Positions 17,983 through 26,857 of a stretch of 64,000 nt of DNA are shown here, piece after piece (the stretch's first letter is position 1; each line of letters starts with the position of its first letter). The translations under genes and the position numbers were made by a program. Source of the stretch: Streptomyces roseolilacinus (GTDB taxonomy: Bacteria > Actinomycetota > Actinomycetes > Streptomycetales > Streptomycetaceae); NCBI RefSeq assembly GCF_014649335.1, contig NZ_BMSV01000003.1:496001-560000 (forward strand), given 5' to 3'. The notes below the pieces were generated by a model. The model saw only the letters and a list, made by a program, of their open reading frames with translations. It did not search any database and had not been told where the DNA came from.

Positions 17983-18009
17983 GTGCCCGCCGCGCCCCGC
18001 GGCGGGCAC
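17983..18009 (+). terminator. Hairpin terminator after the DUF2267 gene
   Basis: GTGCCCGCCGCG and CGCGGCGGGCAC pair perfectly (12 bp) around a 3-nt loop, 33 bp downstream of the DUF2267 stop. Confidence 0.7.
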
Positions 18010-18198
18010 CGCGGGGTCCACGCCGTGGCGGGACCCGTCCACCGGCCACGCGCCCGCCAAGGCCGGCGACGGCGGCCCCGGCACGGCGCGCCTCACCGCC
18101 GGGCAGGCCCGGTACGTCCGCCTCCCGGGGTGGGAACGCGGCACGGAGTCGGGGATACTCGCTCCGTGAGGTCGGCGTCCACGACGGGAGCGGATGAC

Positions 18199-18750
18199 AT
18201 GGCGGACGGCGGGACCCGGGCGGGCGTCCGGCGGGCGCGGTGGCGAACCCTCGGCGCACCGCCGTTCGCCGCCGCGGCGCTGACCGGCACCGTCGCCGTC
18301 TACATGGCGCTGGTCGCCTTCGGGAACATCACGGACTTCGGGACGAACCGGGAGTTCGTCCGCCACGTCCTCGCCATGGACACCACCTTCAAGGACCCCG
18401 ACCTGATGTGGCGGGCCGTCGAGTCGCCCGCCCTCCAGGACGCCGCCTACGTGGCGATCATCGTCTGGGAGACCCTGGCCGCCTGCGTCCTCCTCCTCGC
18501 CACCGGCCTGTGGTGCGCCGCGCTGCGCCGGGGCTCCTCCGCGCGTGCCCGCGCGGCGAGCACGGCCGGGCTGGTCATGGTGCTGCTGCTGTTCGGGCTC
18601 GGGTTCATCGCCATAGGCGGCGAGTGGTTCGCCATGTGGCAGTCCTCCGACTGGAACGGCCTCGACGCGGCCGCCCGCAACGTCATGCTGGCCGCGTTCG
18701 CCCTCGTCGTGGTGCACCTGCCGCACCCGGCCGCGCGGGACGACGGCTGA
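18199..18750 (+). CDS. DUF2165-type small integral membrane protein
   Basis: A 183-aa protein with four predicted membrane segments: AALTGTVAVYMALVAFGN, AAYVAIIVWETLAACVLLLA, GLVMVLLLFGLGFIAIGGEW and ARNVMLAAFALVVVHL. The extracytoplasmic DFGTNREFVRHVLAMDTTF and WQSSDWNGLD are signatures of DUF2165. The function is unknown; the family is a predicted inner-membrane protein. The ATG at 18199 is the first plausible start. It is convergent with secDF and separated from it by a 15-bp perfect hairpin. Confidence 0.85.
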   Translation: MADGGTRAGVRRARWRTLGAPPFAAAALTGTVAVYMALVAFGNITDFGTNREFVRHVLAMDTTFKDPDLMWRAVESPALQDAAYVAIIVWETLAACVLLLATGLWCAALRRGSSARARAASTAGLVMVLLLFGLGFIAIGGEWFAMWQSSDWNGLDAAARNVMLAAFALVVVHLPHPAARDDG

Positions 18751-18783
18751 GGCGGCCCGGCCCCGCACCGGGGCCGGGCCGCC
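18751..18783. terminator. Strong bidirectional terminator
   Basis: A perfect 15-bp inverted repeat (GGCGGCCCGGCCCCG / CGGGGCCGGGCCGCC) with a 3-nt loop fills the 38-bp gap between convergent genes. Confidence 0.85.
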
Positions 18784-18788
18784 GCGGC

Positions 18789-21101
18789 TCACACGCGCGT
18801 TGCCTCCCCCTCCCGGGCGGGCCGCCCGGCCGGCCGCCGGGCACCGCCCCGCGGCCGGGCCTCGCCGCGGGCGTGGAACTCCACCGCCAGCGGCGCCGCC
18901 GTCAGCATCGACGAGTACGTGCCCACGACGACGCCGATCAGCAGGGCCAGCGCGAAGTCCGTCAGCGACCCGGCGCCCAGCACCGCCAGCGCGGCCAGGA
19001 TGAACACCGCGCCCATGCCCGTGTTCAGGGTGCGCGGCACGGTCTGGAGCAGCGCCGTGTTGGTCACCCGCGCGAAGGACCGCCCCCCGTGGGCCGCCCG
19101 CAGCTCGCGGATCCGGTCGAACACGACGACGGAGTCGTTCACCGAGTAGCCGATGACCGTCAGCAGTGCCGCCAGGAACACCCCGTCGACCGGTTTGCCC
19201 AGCCAGGCGAACACCCCGACGAGGATCACCGCGTCGTGGACCATCGCCACGACCGCCGCCGTCCCCAGCTGCCAGCGGAACCGCACCGCCAGGTACAGCA
19301 GTTGCGCGCCCACCGCCACGGCGAGGGCGACGAGGGCGCCCTGGCGCAGCTCCGCGCCGAGGCTCGGCCCGATCAGCTCGTCGCGGACCTTCTCCGCCTT
19401 CCCCCCGGCCAGCGCGCCGACCGCCTCCCCGATCCGCGCCTCCTCGTCGTTCGACATCCCGTCCGTGCGCACCGTCAGGCCGCCCTCGCCGGACGACTGC
19501 ACCACGGCGCGCGGGAACCCGGCGTCGGCCAGCGCGTCCCGCGCCCGGTCGACGTCCACCGGTGACGACGTGGAGTACTCCACGAGCCGTCCGCCGGTGA
19601 ACTCCACCCCGAAGTCCAGCCCCCGTACGAAGATCCCGGCGACCGCCAGCAGCAGGGCGGCCGCCGACACGGCGAGCCAGCGGCGACGGCGGCCCATCAG
19701 GTCCGGGTCGCGGCGCGTCAGCCACTTCCGCACGGTGCCCGTGCCGCCGATGCCGGACAGGTGCGGGCGCCGCCGCACCGCCGCGCGGGCCACCGCGAAG
19801 TCCGCCAGGGCCCGCGTCACGACCAGCGCGCTCACCATCGACGCCAGGACGCCGATGCCGAGCGTCACGCCGAAGCCCCGGACCGGGCCCGACGCCAGCA
19901 GGAACAGCAGGACCGCAGCGATGAGCGTGGTGATGTTGGAGTCCGCGATGGCGCTGAACGCCTGCCGGAACCCGGTCGCCAGCGCCGAGCGCAGACTCCT
20001 GCGGGCGGTCCCGCGCCGCGCGTACTCCTCCCGGGCCCGTTCGAAGACCAGGACGTTCGCGTCGACGGCCATGCCGATCGCCAGCACGAAGCCCGCCAGG
20101 CCCGGCAGGGTGAGCGTGGCGCCCAGCGCGGCCAGCGCGGCGTAGGAGATGGCGCCGTAGCAGGCCAGCGCCAGGACGGCCAGGGCGCCCAGGAGCCGGT
20201 ACACGGCGATGACGAACAGGCCGGTGAGGACCGTGCCGATCACGGCGGCCTGCGCGCTGCTGCGGATCGCCTCCGCGCCCAGCGTCGGGCCGACGGTGCG
20301 CTGTTCGACGGTCTCCACCGGGACGGGCAGCGCGCCGCCGTTGACCAGCAGCGCCAGTTCGCGCGCCTCGTCGCCGCCGAAGCCGCCCGTGATCCGGGTC
20401 GAGCCGCCGACGATGCCGGTGCGGCAGCCGACCTCCCGGTCGACCTGCGGCGACGAGATCACCTTGTCGTCCAGGACGATCGCCACCCGCCGGGCCGGGT
20501 CGCCGAGGGCCGCGCACGCGGCCTGACCGGTCAGCCGGGCCCACTTCCCGCCGCCCCCGTCCTTGAACTCCACGTCGACGTACCAGCCCAGGCCGTTCTG
20601 CGGGTCGATCACGGCCTTCGCCTCGGCCACGTCGGCGCCGGTCAGCGACGGCGGTCCCAGCCGCAGGCGGCGGCCGTCCTCGTCGGCCAGGACCAGTTCC
20701 CCGGGCCGCTGGGGGAGCGGCTGGCCGGGGCCGGAGGGGGACGCGCCGGCGGCGCCGACGACGGGGTGGAAGGTGAGCTGGGCGGTGCGGCCCAGCACGT
20801 CGGCGGCCTCGCGCGGGTCCTGCACGCCGGGCAGTTCGACGATGATCCGGCGGTCGCCGGAGCGGGTCAGGACGGGCTCGGTGACGCCGAGCGCGTCGAT
20901 GCGGCGGCGCAGGACCTCCACGGTGCGGTCGGTGGCGCGGGTGTCGGCGGTGGCGGTGGGGGAGTCGCGGGTCTCCAGCACGATCTGCGTGCCACCGCGC
21001 AGATCGAGGCCCAGGCGGGCGGGGACGGTCACGGCGATGTACACGGACAGGGCGACGACGGCGAGGGCGAGCAGCGCTCGCACCCGCATGGCGCGGGTCA
21101 A
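18789..21101 (-). CDS. secDF: SecDF fusion, protein-export RND-type membrane protein
   Basis: 770 aa that join SecD and SecF. The SecD half has the first TM, LGLDLRGGTQIVLE, the P1 region (RRRIDALGVTEPVLTRSG, IIVELPGV), and AIGMAVDANVLVFERAREE in TM4. The SecF half begins near residue 420 with FVRGLDFGVEFTGGRLVEYS and has VIGYSVNDSVVVFDRIREL and NTALLQTVPRTLNTGMGA. It uses the proton gradient to help pull exported proteins out of the Sec channel. TTG at 21101 is chosen because GGAGG sits six bases upstream; the internal ATG at 21089 has none. Streptomyces usually also carry separate secD and secF elsewhere, so this is probably the accessory copy. Confidence 0.93.
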   Translation of the reverse strand: MTRAMRVRALLALAVVALSVYIAVTVPARLGLDLRGGTQIVLETRDSPTATADTRATDRTVEVLRRRIDALGVTEPVLTRSGDRRIIVELPGVQDPREAADVLGRTAQLTFHPVVGAAGASPSGPGQPLPQRPGELVLADEDGRRLRLGPPSLTGADVAEAKAVIDPQNGLGWYVDVEFKDGGGGKWARLTGQAACAALGDPARRVAIVLDDKVISSPQVDREVGCRTGIVGGSTRITGGFGGDEARELALLVNGGALPVPVETVEQRTVGPTLGAEAIRSSAQAAVIGTVLTGLFVIAVYRLLGALAVLALACYGAISYAALAALGATLTLPGLAGFVLAIGMAVDANVLVFERAREEYARRGTARRSLRSALATGFRQAFSAIADSNITTLIAAVLLFLLASGPVRGFGVTLGIGVLASMVSALVVTRALADFAVARAAVRRRPHLSGIGGTGTVRKWLTRRDPDLMGRRRRWLAVSAAALLLAVAGIFVRGLDFGVEFTGGRLVEYSTSSPVDVDRARDALADAGFPRAVVQSSGEGGLTVRTDGMSNDEEARIGEAVGALAGGKAEKVRDELIGPSLGAELRQGALVALAVAVGAQLLYLAVRFRWQLGTAAVVAMVHDAVILVGVFAWLGKPVDGVFLAALLTVIGYSVNDSVVVFDRIRELRAAHGGRSFARVTNTALLQTVPRTLNTGMGAVFILAALAVLGAGSLTDFALALLIGVVVGTYSSMLTAAPLAVEFHARGEARPRGGARRPAGRPAREGEATRV

Positions 21102-21164
21102 AGGGGCCTCCGGCAGGCAGGACCGCGGCCGCGCGCGGCGGCACACGGGGGAAGGGGGGAAGGG

Positions 21165-21584
21165 TCAGCCGACTGGAGGGAGGGGAGGGGCGCGCCCGTT
21201 GCGGCGCGTGGGCCGGTGGACGGGGGAGGCGTCCGGGGCCGGCGCGGGAGCGGCCGGGCCGGCCGCGGGCGGTTCGAGTACGGGCGGCGACGGGGGCGGG
21301 GCCGCGCCGGTGGGCGGCGGCACCGCCCGCGTGCCGGAGACGTCCGCGTACGGGCGCGGCGCGGTCGAGCAGACCGCCGCGCACGGGTCGCCGTCGGCGG
21401 CCGCGTGCCGCGTCCCGGCCGGGGACGGGGCGGAGGGGGACGGGGGAGCCGCGTGGGCGGCGGGGGCGAGGACGCCGAGCACGGCGAGGAGCACCGCGGC
21501 CACCGCCGCCGCGGCCGCGCCGAGGGCACCCGCCGCACGGCGTGCTTCCGCACGGCGTGCGGGCGGTGCGTCGTACCGCGGCAT
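21165..21584 (-). CDS. Putative secreted proline-rich small protein
   Basis: A 139-aa protein: an arginine-rich N-terminus, a hydrophobic stretch (AAAAAVAAVLLAVLGVLAPA) and an AHAAPP cleavage-like site give an export signal. The rest is Pro/Ala/Ser-rich with two cysteines (DPCAAVCSTAP). There is no recognisable domain. It lies 63 bp upstream of secDF and just downstream of the response regulator on the same strand, so it may belong to that transcription unit. Low complexity makes the function, though not the existence, uncertain. Confidence 0.6.
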   Translation of the reverse strand: MPRYDAPPARRAEARRAAGALGAAAAAVAAVLLAVLGVLAPAAHAAPPSPSAPSPAGTRHAAADGDPCAAVCSTAPRPYADVSGTRAVPPPTGAAPPPSPPVLEPPAAGPAAPAPAPDASPVHRPTRRNGRAPPLPPVG

Positions 21585-21629
21585 GCCCCCTCCTCCCCTC
21601 GTGTCGTGCCTACCCCGCCGAGCGCCCGG

Positions 21630-22295
21630 TCACGGCTCGATGAGGCCCGCCCGGATGGCGTACCGGGTCAGCTGGAGGCGGTCCCGCAGGCCGAGCTTCT
21701 GCAGCAGGTTCGCCCGGTGCCGCTGCACCGTCTTGACGCTGATGACCAGCATGTCCGCGATGTCCTTGGAGGAGTGGCCCTCCGCGACCAGCTTGAGGAC
21801 CTCCTCCTCGCGCGCGGTGAGGACCCGGTCGGGCGGCTCCCCGCCGTGCCGGGCCCGCTCCAGGTAGTCGCGGACGAGGGCCGTCACGGCGCCCGGGTAC
21901 AGGAACGGCTCGCCGCGCATCGCCGCCCGGCACGCCGCGACCAGGTCCCGGTCGGCGACGGACTTGAGCACGTACCCGCAGGCGCCCGCCTTCAGGGACT
22001 GGAAGAAGTACTGCTCGTTGTCGTACATGCTCAACATGAGGATCCGCAGCGCCGGGTGGCGCGCCGACAGCTCCCGCGCCGCCTGGAGGCCCGTCATGCG
22101 GGGCATGGCGACGTCCAGCACGGCCAGGTCGACGGGGTGCTCGCGGGCCATCGCGAGGGCCTCGGCGCCGTCCCCGGCCTCGGCGACGACCCGGAGGTCC
22201 GGCTCGCCGTCCAGGATGAGCCGGACGCCGCGCCGGACCAGCGCGTGGTCGTCGGCGAGCAGGATCCGGGTGGTGCCGTCCCCGGGCCGGTTCAC
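21630..22295 (-). CDS. NarL/FixJ-family response regulator
   Basis: A 221-aa protein: receiver domain (ILLADDHALVRRGVRLIL, phosphoacceptor Asp in DLAVLDVAMPRMTG, LKAGACGYVLKSV) then a LuxR-type HTH (LTAREEEVLKLVAEGHSSKD, VKTVQRHRANLLQKLGL). GTG at 22295 overlaps the stop of the histidine kinase by 4 bp, so the pair is translationally coupled. Confidence 0.93.
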   Translation of the reverse strand: MNRPGDGTTRILLADDHALVRRGVRLILDGEPDLRVVAEAGDGAEALAMAREHPVDLAVLDVAMPRMTGLQAARELSARHPALRILMLSMYDNEQYFFQSLKAGACGYVLKSVADRDLVAACRAAMRGEPFLYPGAVTALVRDYLERARHGGEPPDRVLTAREEEVLKLVAEGHSSKDIADMLVISVKTVQRHRANLLQKLGLRDRLQLTRYAIRAGLIEP

Positions 22296-23245
22296 GCGGG
22301 CCTCCCGGCGGACGGCACGGTCAGGGTCACCCGGGTGCCGCCGTCGCGGCCGCGGGTGATGTCGAGCGCGGCCCCGGAGAGCAGGGCGCGCTCCCGCATG
22401 CCCCGGATGCCGGCGCCCTCGCGGGCCACGCCGACGCCCCGCCCGTCGTCCTCCACGGACAGCGCCACCCCCTCCGGCACGCGGCGCAGCGCCAGGTCGA
22501 CGCGGGTCGCCTCGGCGTGCCGGGCGGCGTTGGTGAGCCCCTCCTGCGCGACCCGGTACAGCACCAGCTCCGTCTGCCGGTCCAGCGCCGGCAGGTCGGC
22601 GTCGAGACGGCGCCGCACCGTGAGCCCGGTATGGGTGGCGAAGTCGTCGGACAGCGACGTCAGCGCGCTGACCAGGCCCAGGTCCTCCAGCACCCCCGGA
22701 CGCAGCCGGCGGGCGAGCCGCCGCACCTCGTCCAGGCTCGACCGGGTGATCTCCTGCGCCTGCTGCAACTCGGCGCGCAGCGGCTCCGGGGCCCGGTCCG
22801 CGGCCCGCTTCAGCCCGAGCAGGACCGCCGTCATGCTCTGCCCGACCTCGTCGTGCAGTTCCTGCGCGACCCGCCGCCGCTCCGACTCCTGCGCGGACAG
22901 GGCGCGGGCGCTGCTGGTGGCGCGCTCCGCCTCCAGCCGGTCCAGCATGTCGTTGAACGTGCGGATCAGCTCCGCCACCCCGCCGCTCCCCGGCACGGGC
23001 AGCCGCTGGCCGGGCCGCAGCAGGTCCACGGTCGTCATCTCCCGCGTCAGCCGCTCCAGCGGCGCCAGCCCGACGCGCAGCAGCGCCGCGTTGGCGACCA
23101 GCATCACCGCCAGCCCGCCCACCAGGATCACCGCCTCCGTCAGCAGCACCGGCACGGAGACGGTCACCGGCGCCCACAGCAGCAACGCCGTGGCCGCACC
23201 GAGGACCAAGGCGTTGAGCCCGAAAATCCGCCAGAACAAGGACAC
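22292..23245 (-). CDS. Sensor histidine kinase, NarX/HisKA_3 type with HAMP
   Basis: 317 aa from GTG 23245. Two N-terminal membrane segments with only a short external loop are followed by a HAMP domain (PLERLTREMTTVDLLRPGQR), the HisKA_3 box with the phosphorylated His (ESERRRVAQELHDEVGQSMTAV over the site), and a catalytic ATPase domain (QEGLTNAARHAEATRVDLAL, VEDDGRGVG, GIRGMRERALLSG). The lack of an extracellular sensor domain suggests it senses membrane or cytoplasmic cues. Cognate regulator follows with GTGA overlap. It is divergent from the DksA-like genes. Confidence 0.93.
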   Translation of the reverse strand: MSLFWRIFGLNALVLGAATALLLWAPVTVSVPVLLTEAVILVGGLAVMLVANAALLRVGLAPLERLTREMTTVDLLRPGQRLPVPGSGGVAELIRTFNDMLDRLEAERATSSARALSAQESERRRVAQELHDEVGQSMTAVLLGLKRAADRAPEPLRAELQQAQEITRSSLDEVRRLARRLRPGVLEDLGLVSALTSLSDDFATHTGLTVRRRLDADLPALDRQTELVLYRVAQEGLTNAARHAEATRVDLALRRVPEGVALSVEDDGRGVGVAREGAGIRGMRERALLSGAALDITRGRDGGTRVTLTVPSAGRPA

Positions 23246-23593
23246 GGCGCACGGAACCTTCCTGTAAACCCACAGATGCCACCACTATCCCCGGCGGCCC
23301 GGACCCGTGGCCACCGGGCGGGTACGAAGCGGCGGAACCCTGCCGTCCGCACCCGCCCAGCCTGCCCGGCCCCCGCCCCGCCGTCGATGGGTCGCCCCAC
23401 CCATCCGCCCCGCCCCCCACCCCGCCGACCTGCGCGTTCCTGCACCCCGCGCACCACCGGAAATGGGTGCCGCGCCCCATGGACCCGCCGCGTCCGGCGG
23501 GTCAGGGTGGAAAGCCGGCCGCCCGGCTCACCGGGGCCCGCCGCGGCGGCCCTCGCGCCTTTCGCCCCGTCCGTCCCCCAGGAGGAGTACGCC
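23246..23593. other. Divergent intergenic region (kinase / DksA-like genes)
   Basis: 348 bp, GC-rich, with no gene supported. It should hold the two promoters. The clearest site is the GGAGGAGTAC ribosome-binding site just before the ATG at 23594. Confidence 0.5.
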
Positions 23594-23926
23594 ATGACGC
23601 TCGGCAGCGCCGCTTCCCCAGCCGTCCCCGGACGGCTGACGGACCACGAGGCCCGGCAGCGCCTCGAACACGAGCGGGAGTCGCGGCTCACGCAACTGAA
23701 GGCGATCGAGGCGGCCGGCGCCGGACAGCAGGCCGCCGACGACCTCCTCGCCGCGCAGCGGGCCTCCACGCGACGCGTGCTGAAGGAGATCGACGCGGCG
23801 TTCGAGCGCCTGGCCGACGGCACGTACGGCAGGTGCCAGGACTGCGGCGAAGCCGTCCCGGCCGAGCGCCTGGAGATCCTGCCCTACACCCGCCACTGCG
23901 TCGGCTGCCGGCGCGGCACCGCCTGA
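23594..23926 (+). CDS. DksA/TraR-family zinc-finger protein
   Basis: A 110-aa protein: an N-terminal coiled coil rich in Arg/Glu/Ala (EARQRLEHERESRLTQLKAI to LKEIDAAFERLADGTYG) and a C4 zinc finger, CQDC with CVGC after ALxILPYTRH-type spacing. DksA-type proteins bind the RNA polymerase secondary channel and modulate initiation, often with ppGpp. It is first of a three-gene set with a second DksA-like gene and a short MreB-like gene. Confidence 0.9.
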   Translation: MTLGSAASPAVPGRLTDHEARQRLEHERESRLTQLKAIEAAGAGQQAADDLLAAQRASTRRVLKEIDAAFERLADGTYGRCQDCGEAVPAERLEILPYTRHCVGCRRGTA

Positions 23927-24089
23927 CCGGCGGGGCCGGCCGCCCGGCGCGACCGGCGGCCACCGGCCCCGCCCACCGGCCCCGGGCGGTCGGGCCGGCC
24001 GCGTGCCGACCCCGGTCCGGCACCTGCCGGGTCCTTCGTGTTCCCCGTCCCCCTGTGGAGTTCCCCGTGCCCCCGTGGAGTGGTGATCC

Positions 24090-24485
24090 GTGAGCAACCG
24101 GACCGCCCGCGCCGACGACGCGGGCCCGACCGCCGACGACGCGGGCCTGACCGCCGCCGACGTCGCGGCCCTGCGGCAGGACCTCCAGGAGCAGCGACGC
24201 TTCCGGCTGGAGCAGCTGGCCCGGATGGCGCGGCCCGCCCCCGGACCCGCGGCGGGTCCCGGCACCCGCGACGGGGCCGCGGCCCACCGGGAGGTCCGGG
24301 CCGAACTGACCGCCTCCGCCCGGATGGTCCTCCACGACGTGGAGGCGGCCCTGGAGCGGATGGACCGGGGCGGCTACGGCACCTGCCGGCTGTGCGGCGG
24401 CCCGATCGGCCTGCGCCGGCTGGTGATCGTCCCCCAGGCCCGCTACTGCGGGCGCTGCCACCGGGCCCGGGAGGTGCGCCGGTGA
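24090..24485 (+). CDS. Second DksA/TraR-family zinc-finger protein
   Basis: 131 aa from GTG 24090. It has the same plan as its neighbour: a helical hairpin (ADVAALRQDLQEQRRFRLEQ and VLHDVEAALERMDRGGYGTC) then a zinc finger CRLC...CGRC with conserved PQARYC. The first 20 residues contain a short duplicated DDAG-(L/P)TA unit that reflects an 18-bp tandem duplication in the DNA. The stop overlaps the GTG of the MreB-like gene (GTGA), so the two are coupled. Confidence 0.88.
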   Translation: MSNRTARADDAGPTADDAGLTAADVAALRQDLQEQRRFRLEQLARMARPAPGPAAGPGTRDGAAAHREVRAELTASARMVLHDVEAALERMDRGGYGTCRLCGGPIGLRRLVIVPQARYCGRCHRAREVRR

Positions 24486-25300
24486 GCACCGGCCGGCCGG
24501 GGCCCGCGCGCCCCCGCCGCGCACCGGAGCCCGCGCGCCGGCCGTGCCCGGGGTTCGCCGTCGAACTCGGCAGCGCCCGCACCCGCGTGTGGGCGCCGGG
24601 CCGCGGCGCCGTCCTCGACGTGCCCACCGTCACCTTCCCGGCCACCGGCGGCGTCCTCCACCCGGTGCGGCGCGGCGCCATCGTCGACCCCGAGGAGGCC
24701 GGCCGGCTGCTGCACCGGCTGCTCGCCCCCCGCATCCCGCCCGGCGCCCGGCCGCTGATCGCGCTCACCACCCCCGTGCTGGGCGGCGTCGCCTACCGGG
24801 CCGCCGCGCTCGGGGCCCTCGGGGTGCTGCGGCCCCGCCGCGTCCTCACCGTCCCCGCCGCCCGGGCCGCCGCCCTGGGCGCCGCCGCCGACCTGGCCGG
24901 GCCGCTCCTCGTCGTCGACGTCGGCGCCCAGCTGACGGAGGTCGGCCTCCTCGCCGACGGTGCCGTCACCAACGCGTACCACGCGCTCCTCGGCACCGGT
25001 GACCTCGGCGGCGCCACCACCCCCGGCGACCTGGTCCGCGCCGCGGCCCGGATGGTCACCGACGTGTTCCGCGCGGACCGCACCCCCCTGAGCGCCGAGG
25101 CGCTGCGGCGCGGCGTCCTCCTCACCGGCGGCGGCGCCCTGCGCCCCGAGATCGTCCACGGCCTCGCCGCCCTGCTGCGCGCGCCGGTCCGCGCGGCCCC
25201 CTCGCCGCACACCGCCGCCGTGCGCGGCGCCGCCACCGTCCTCGTACCGCCGCACGGCGGGCCCGCGCCCGGCGTCCTCGCCGACGACACGGCGGGCTGA
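24482..25300 (+). CDS. Short MreB-like actin-fold protein
   Basis: 272 aa, about 70 residues shorter than normal MreB/Mbl. Actin-fold nucleotide motifs are present but altered: phosphate-1 FAVELGSARTRVW (usually DLGTANT), phosphate-2 LLVVDVGAQLTEVGLL (usually DIGGGTT), adenosine motif LLTGGGALRPEIVHGL. The shortfall falls in the middle, where subdomains IB/IIB would be. Streptomyces genomes carry such a short third MreB paralogue next to DksA-like genes (from memory, SCO6166 in S. coelicolor), and this locus appears syntenic. ATP hydrolysis and filament formation are doubtful. Start GTG 24482 overlaps the previous stop. Confidence 0.85.
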   Translation: MSTGRPGPARPRRAPEPARRPCPGFAVELGSARTRVWAPGRGAVLDVPTVTFPATGGVLHPVRRGAIVDPEEAGRLLHRLLAPRIPPGARPLIALTTPVLGGVAYRAAALGALGVLRPRRVLTVPAARAAALGAAADLAGPLLVVDVGAQLTEVGLLADGAVTNAYHALLGTGDLGGATTPGDLVRAAARMVTDVFRADRTPLSAEALRRGVLLTGGGALRPEIVHGLAALLRAPVRAAPSPHTAAVRGAATVLVPPHGGPAPGVLADDTAG

Positions 25301-25396
25301 GCGTTTCGTGCGCGCCGCGGCGGAGTGCCTTCTTCAGATCGGGGCGCCGCTCCGCCATGATGAGCCCCCGTCAGCCACCGGCGGAGAGGACGGTTC

Positions 25397-26830
25397 ATGG
25401 CCAGGCTCCGGATGGGACAGGGCGTACTGCGCAGGAAGCCGATCGAGCACATCGAGGAGGCGGAGGGGGCGCCCGGCGAGCAGCTCGCCCGCACGCTCGG
25501 CCTGTGGCAGCTCACCGCGATCGGCGTCGGCGGCATCATCGGCGCCGGCATCTTCACCCTCGCCGGGACGGTGGCCAACGGCACCGCCGGGCCCGCCGTG
25601 CTGGTGTCGTTCCTCATCGCCGGCGTCGCCAGCGCGGCCGCCGCCTTCTCGTACGCCGAGTTCGCCGGGCTCATCCCGAAGGCGGGCTCCGCCTACACGT
25701 ACGGGTACGCGGTCCTCGGCGAGCTGGCGGGCTGGTTCATCGGCTGGGACCTGCTGCTGGAGTACACGGCGATCGTCGCGGTCGTCGCCATCGGCATCTC
25801 CGGCTACTTCAACTTCCTGCTGACGGAGACCGGCGCCGCCCTGCCGGCGTGGATGCTCGGCGCGCCCGGCACGGGCGAGGGGCACCGCGTGGACCTCTTC
25901 GCGGCGCTGCTCTGCCTGTTCATCGCCTACCTGCTCACCCTCGGCATCAGGAACGCGGCCCGCTTCGAGACCGTCGTCGTCGTGCTGAAGGTGCTGGTGG
26001 TGCTCCTGGTGATCGTCGTGGGCTTCTTCCACGTCAAGAGCGACAACTACGCCCCCTTCTTCCCGTACGGGGTCGGCGGCGCCTTCACCGGCGCGGCGAC
26101 GGTCTTCTTCGCCGTCTTCGGGTACGACGCGATGAGCACCGCCGCCGAGGAGTCGAAGGACGCCCAGCGCCACATGCCCAAGGCGATCCTCTACTCGCTG
26201 GCCATCGCCATGGTGCTGTACGTCCTGGCCTGCCTGGCGCTGACGGGCATGCAGAAGTACACGGAGATCGACCCGGAGAGCGGGTTCTCGACGGCCTTCA
26301 AGTCGGTGGGGCTGGGCGCCGTGGCCGACATCGTCGCGGTGGGCGCCATCATCGGCATCCTCACCGTGATGTTCACCTTCATGCTGGGCGTCACCCGGGT
26401 CTGGTTCTCCATGAGCCGCGACGGGCTGCTGCCGCGCTGGTTCGCCAAGACCCACCCGACCCGGCACGTCCCGACCCGCGTCACCTGGATCGTCGGCGTG
26501 GCGTCCGCGGCCATCGCCGGGTTCGTGCCGATCGGCGAGGCCGCCGAGCTGACGAACATCGGCATCCTGCTCGCCTTCGCCGTCGTCTGCACCGCCGTCA
26601 TCGTGCTCCACTACCGCCGCCCCGACCTGCCGCGCGCCTTCCGCACCCCGTTCATGCCCGTCACCCCCGCGATCGGGGTGGTCGCCTCCGTCTGGCTCAT
26701 CACCTACCTGCGGGTGGAGACGTGGCTGCGGTTCGCGGTGTGGTTCCTGGTCGGACTCGTCGTCTACTTCGGCTACTCGTACCGGAGGTCGGCGCTCGCG
26801 GCGGAGGAGCGGCGCACGACCGGCGGGTGA
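25397..26830 (+). CDS. APC-superfamily amino acid permease
   Basis: A 477-aa protein with 12 hydrophobic segments. The first carries the APC signature IGVGGIIGAGIFTLAG, and FAGLIPKAGSAYTYGYAVLGEL and FFAVFGYDAMSTAAEESKDAQRHMPKAI (TM6 region and loop) fit the cationic amino-acid/APA subfamily. RDGLLPRWFAKTHPTRHVPT follows TM8. It imports an amino acid by proton symport; the substrate is not deducible. The gene is single, and it is convergent with the response regulator at 26858. Confidence 0.92.
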   Translation: MARLRMGQGVLRRKPIEHIEEAEGAPGEQLARTLGLWQLTAIGVGGIIGAGIFTLAGTVANGTAGPAVLVSFLIAGVASAAAAFSYAEFAGLIPKAGSAYTYGYAVLGELAGWFIGWDLLLEYTAIVAVVAIGISGYFNFLLTETGAALPAWMLGAPGTGEGHRVDLFAALLCLFIAYLLTLGIRNAARFETVVVVLKVLVVLLVIVVGFFHVKSDNYAPFFPYGVGGAFTGAATVFFAVFGYDAMSTAAEESKDAQRHMPKAILYSLAIAMVLYVLACLALTGMQKYTEIDPESGFSTAFKSVGLGAVADIVAVGAIIGILTVMFTFMLGVTRVWFSMSRDGLLPRWFAKTHPTRHVPTRVTWIVGVASAAIAGFVPIGEAAELTNIGILLAFAVVCTAVIVLHYRRPDLPRAFRTPFMPVTPAIGVVASVWLITYLRVETWLRFAVWFLVGLVVYFGYSYRRSALAAEERRTTGG

Positions 26831-26857
26831 CCGCCCCGGCGCCCCGCCGGCGGCCGC

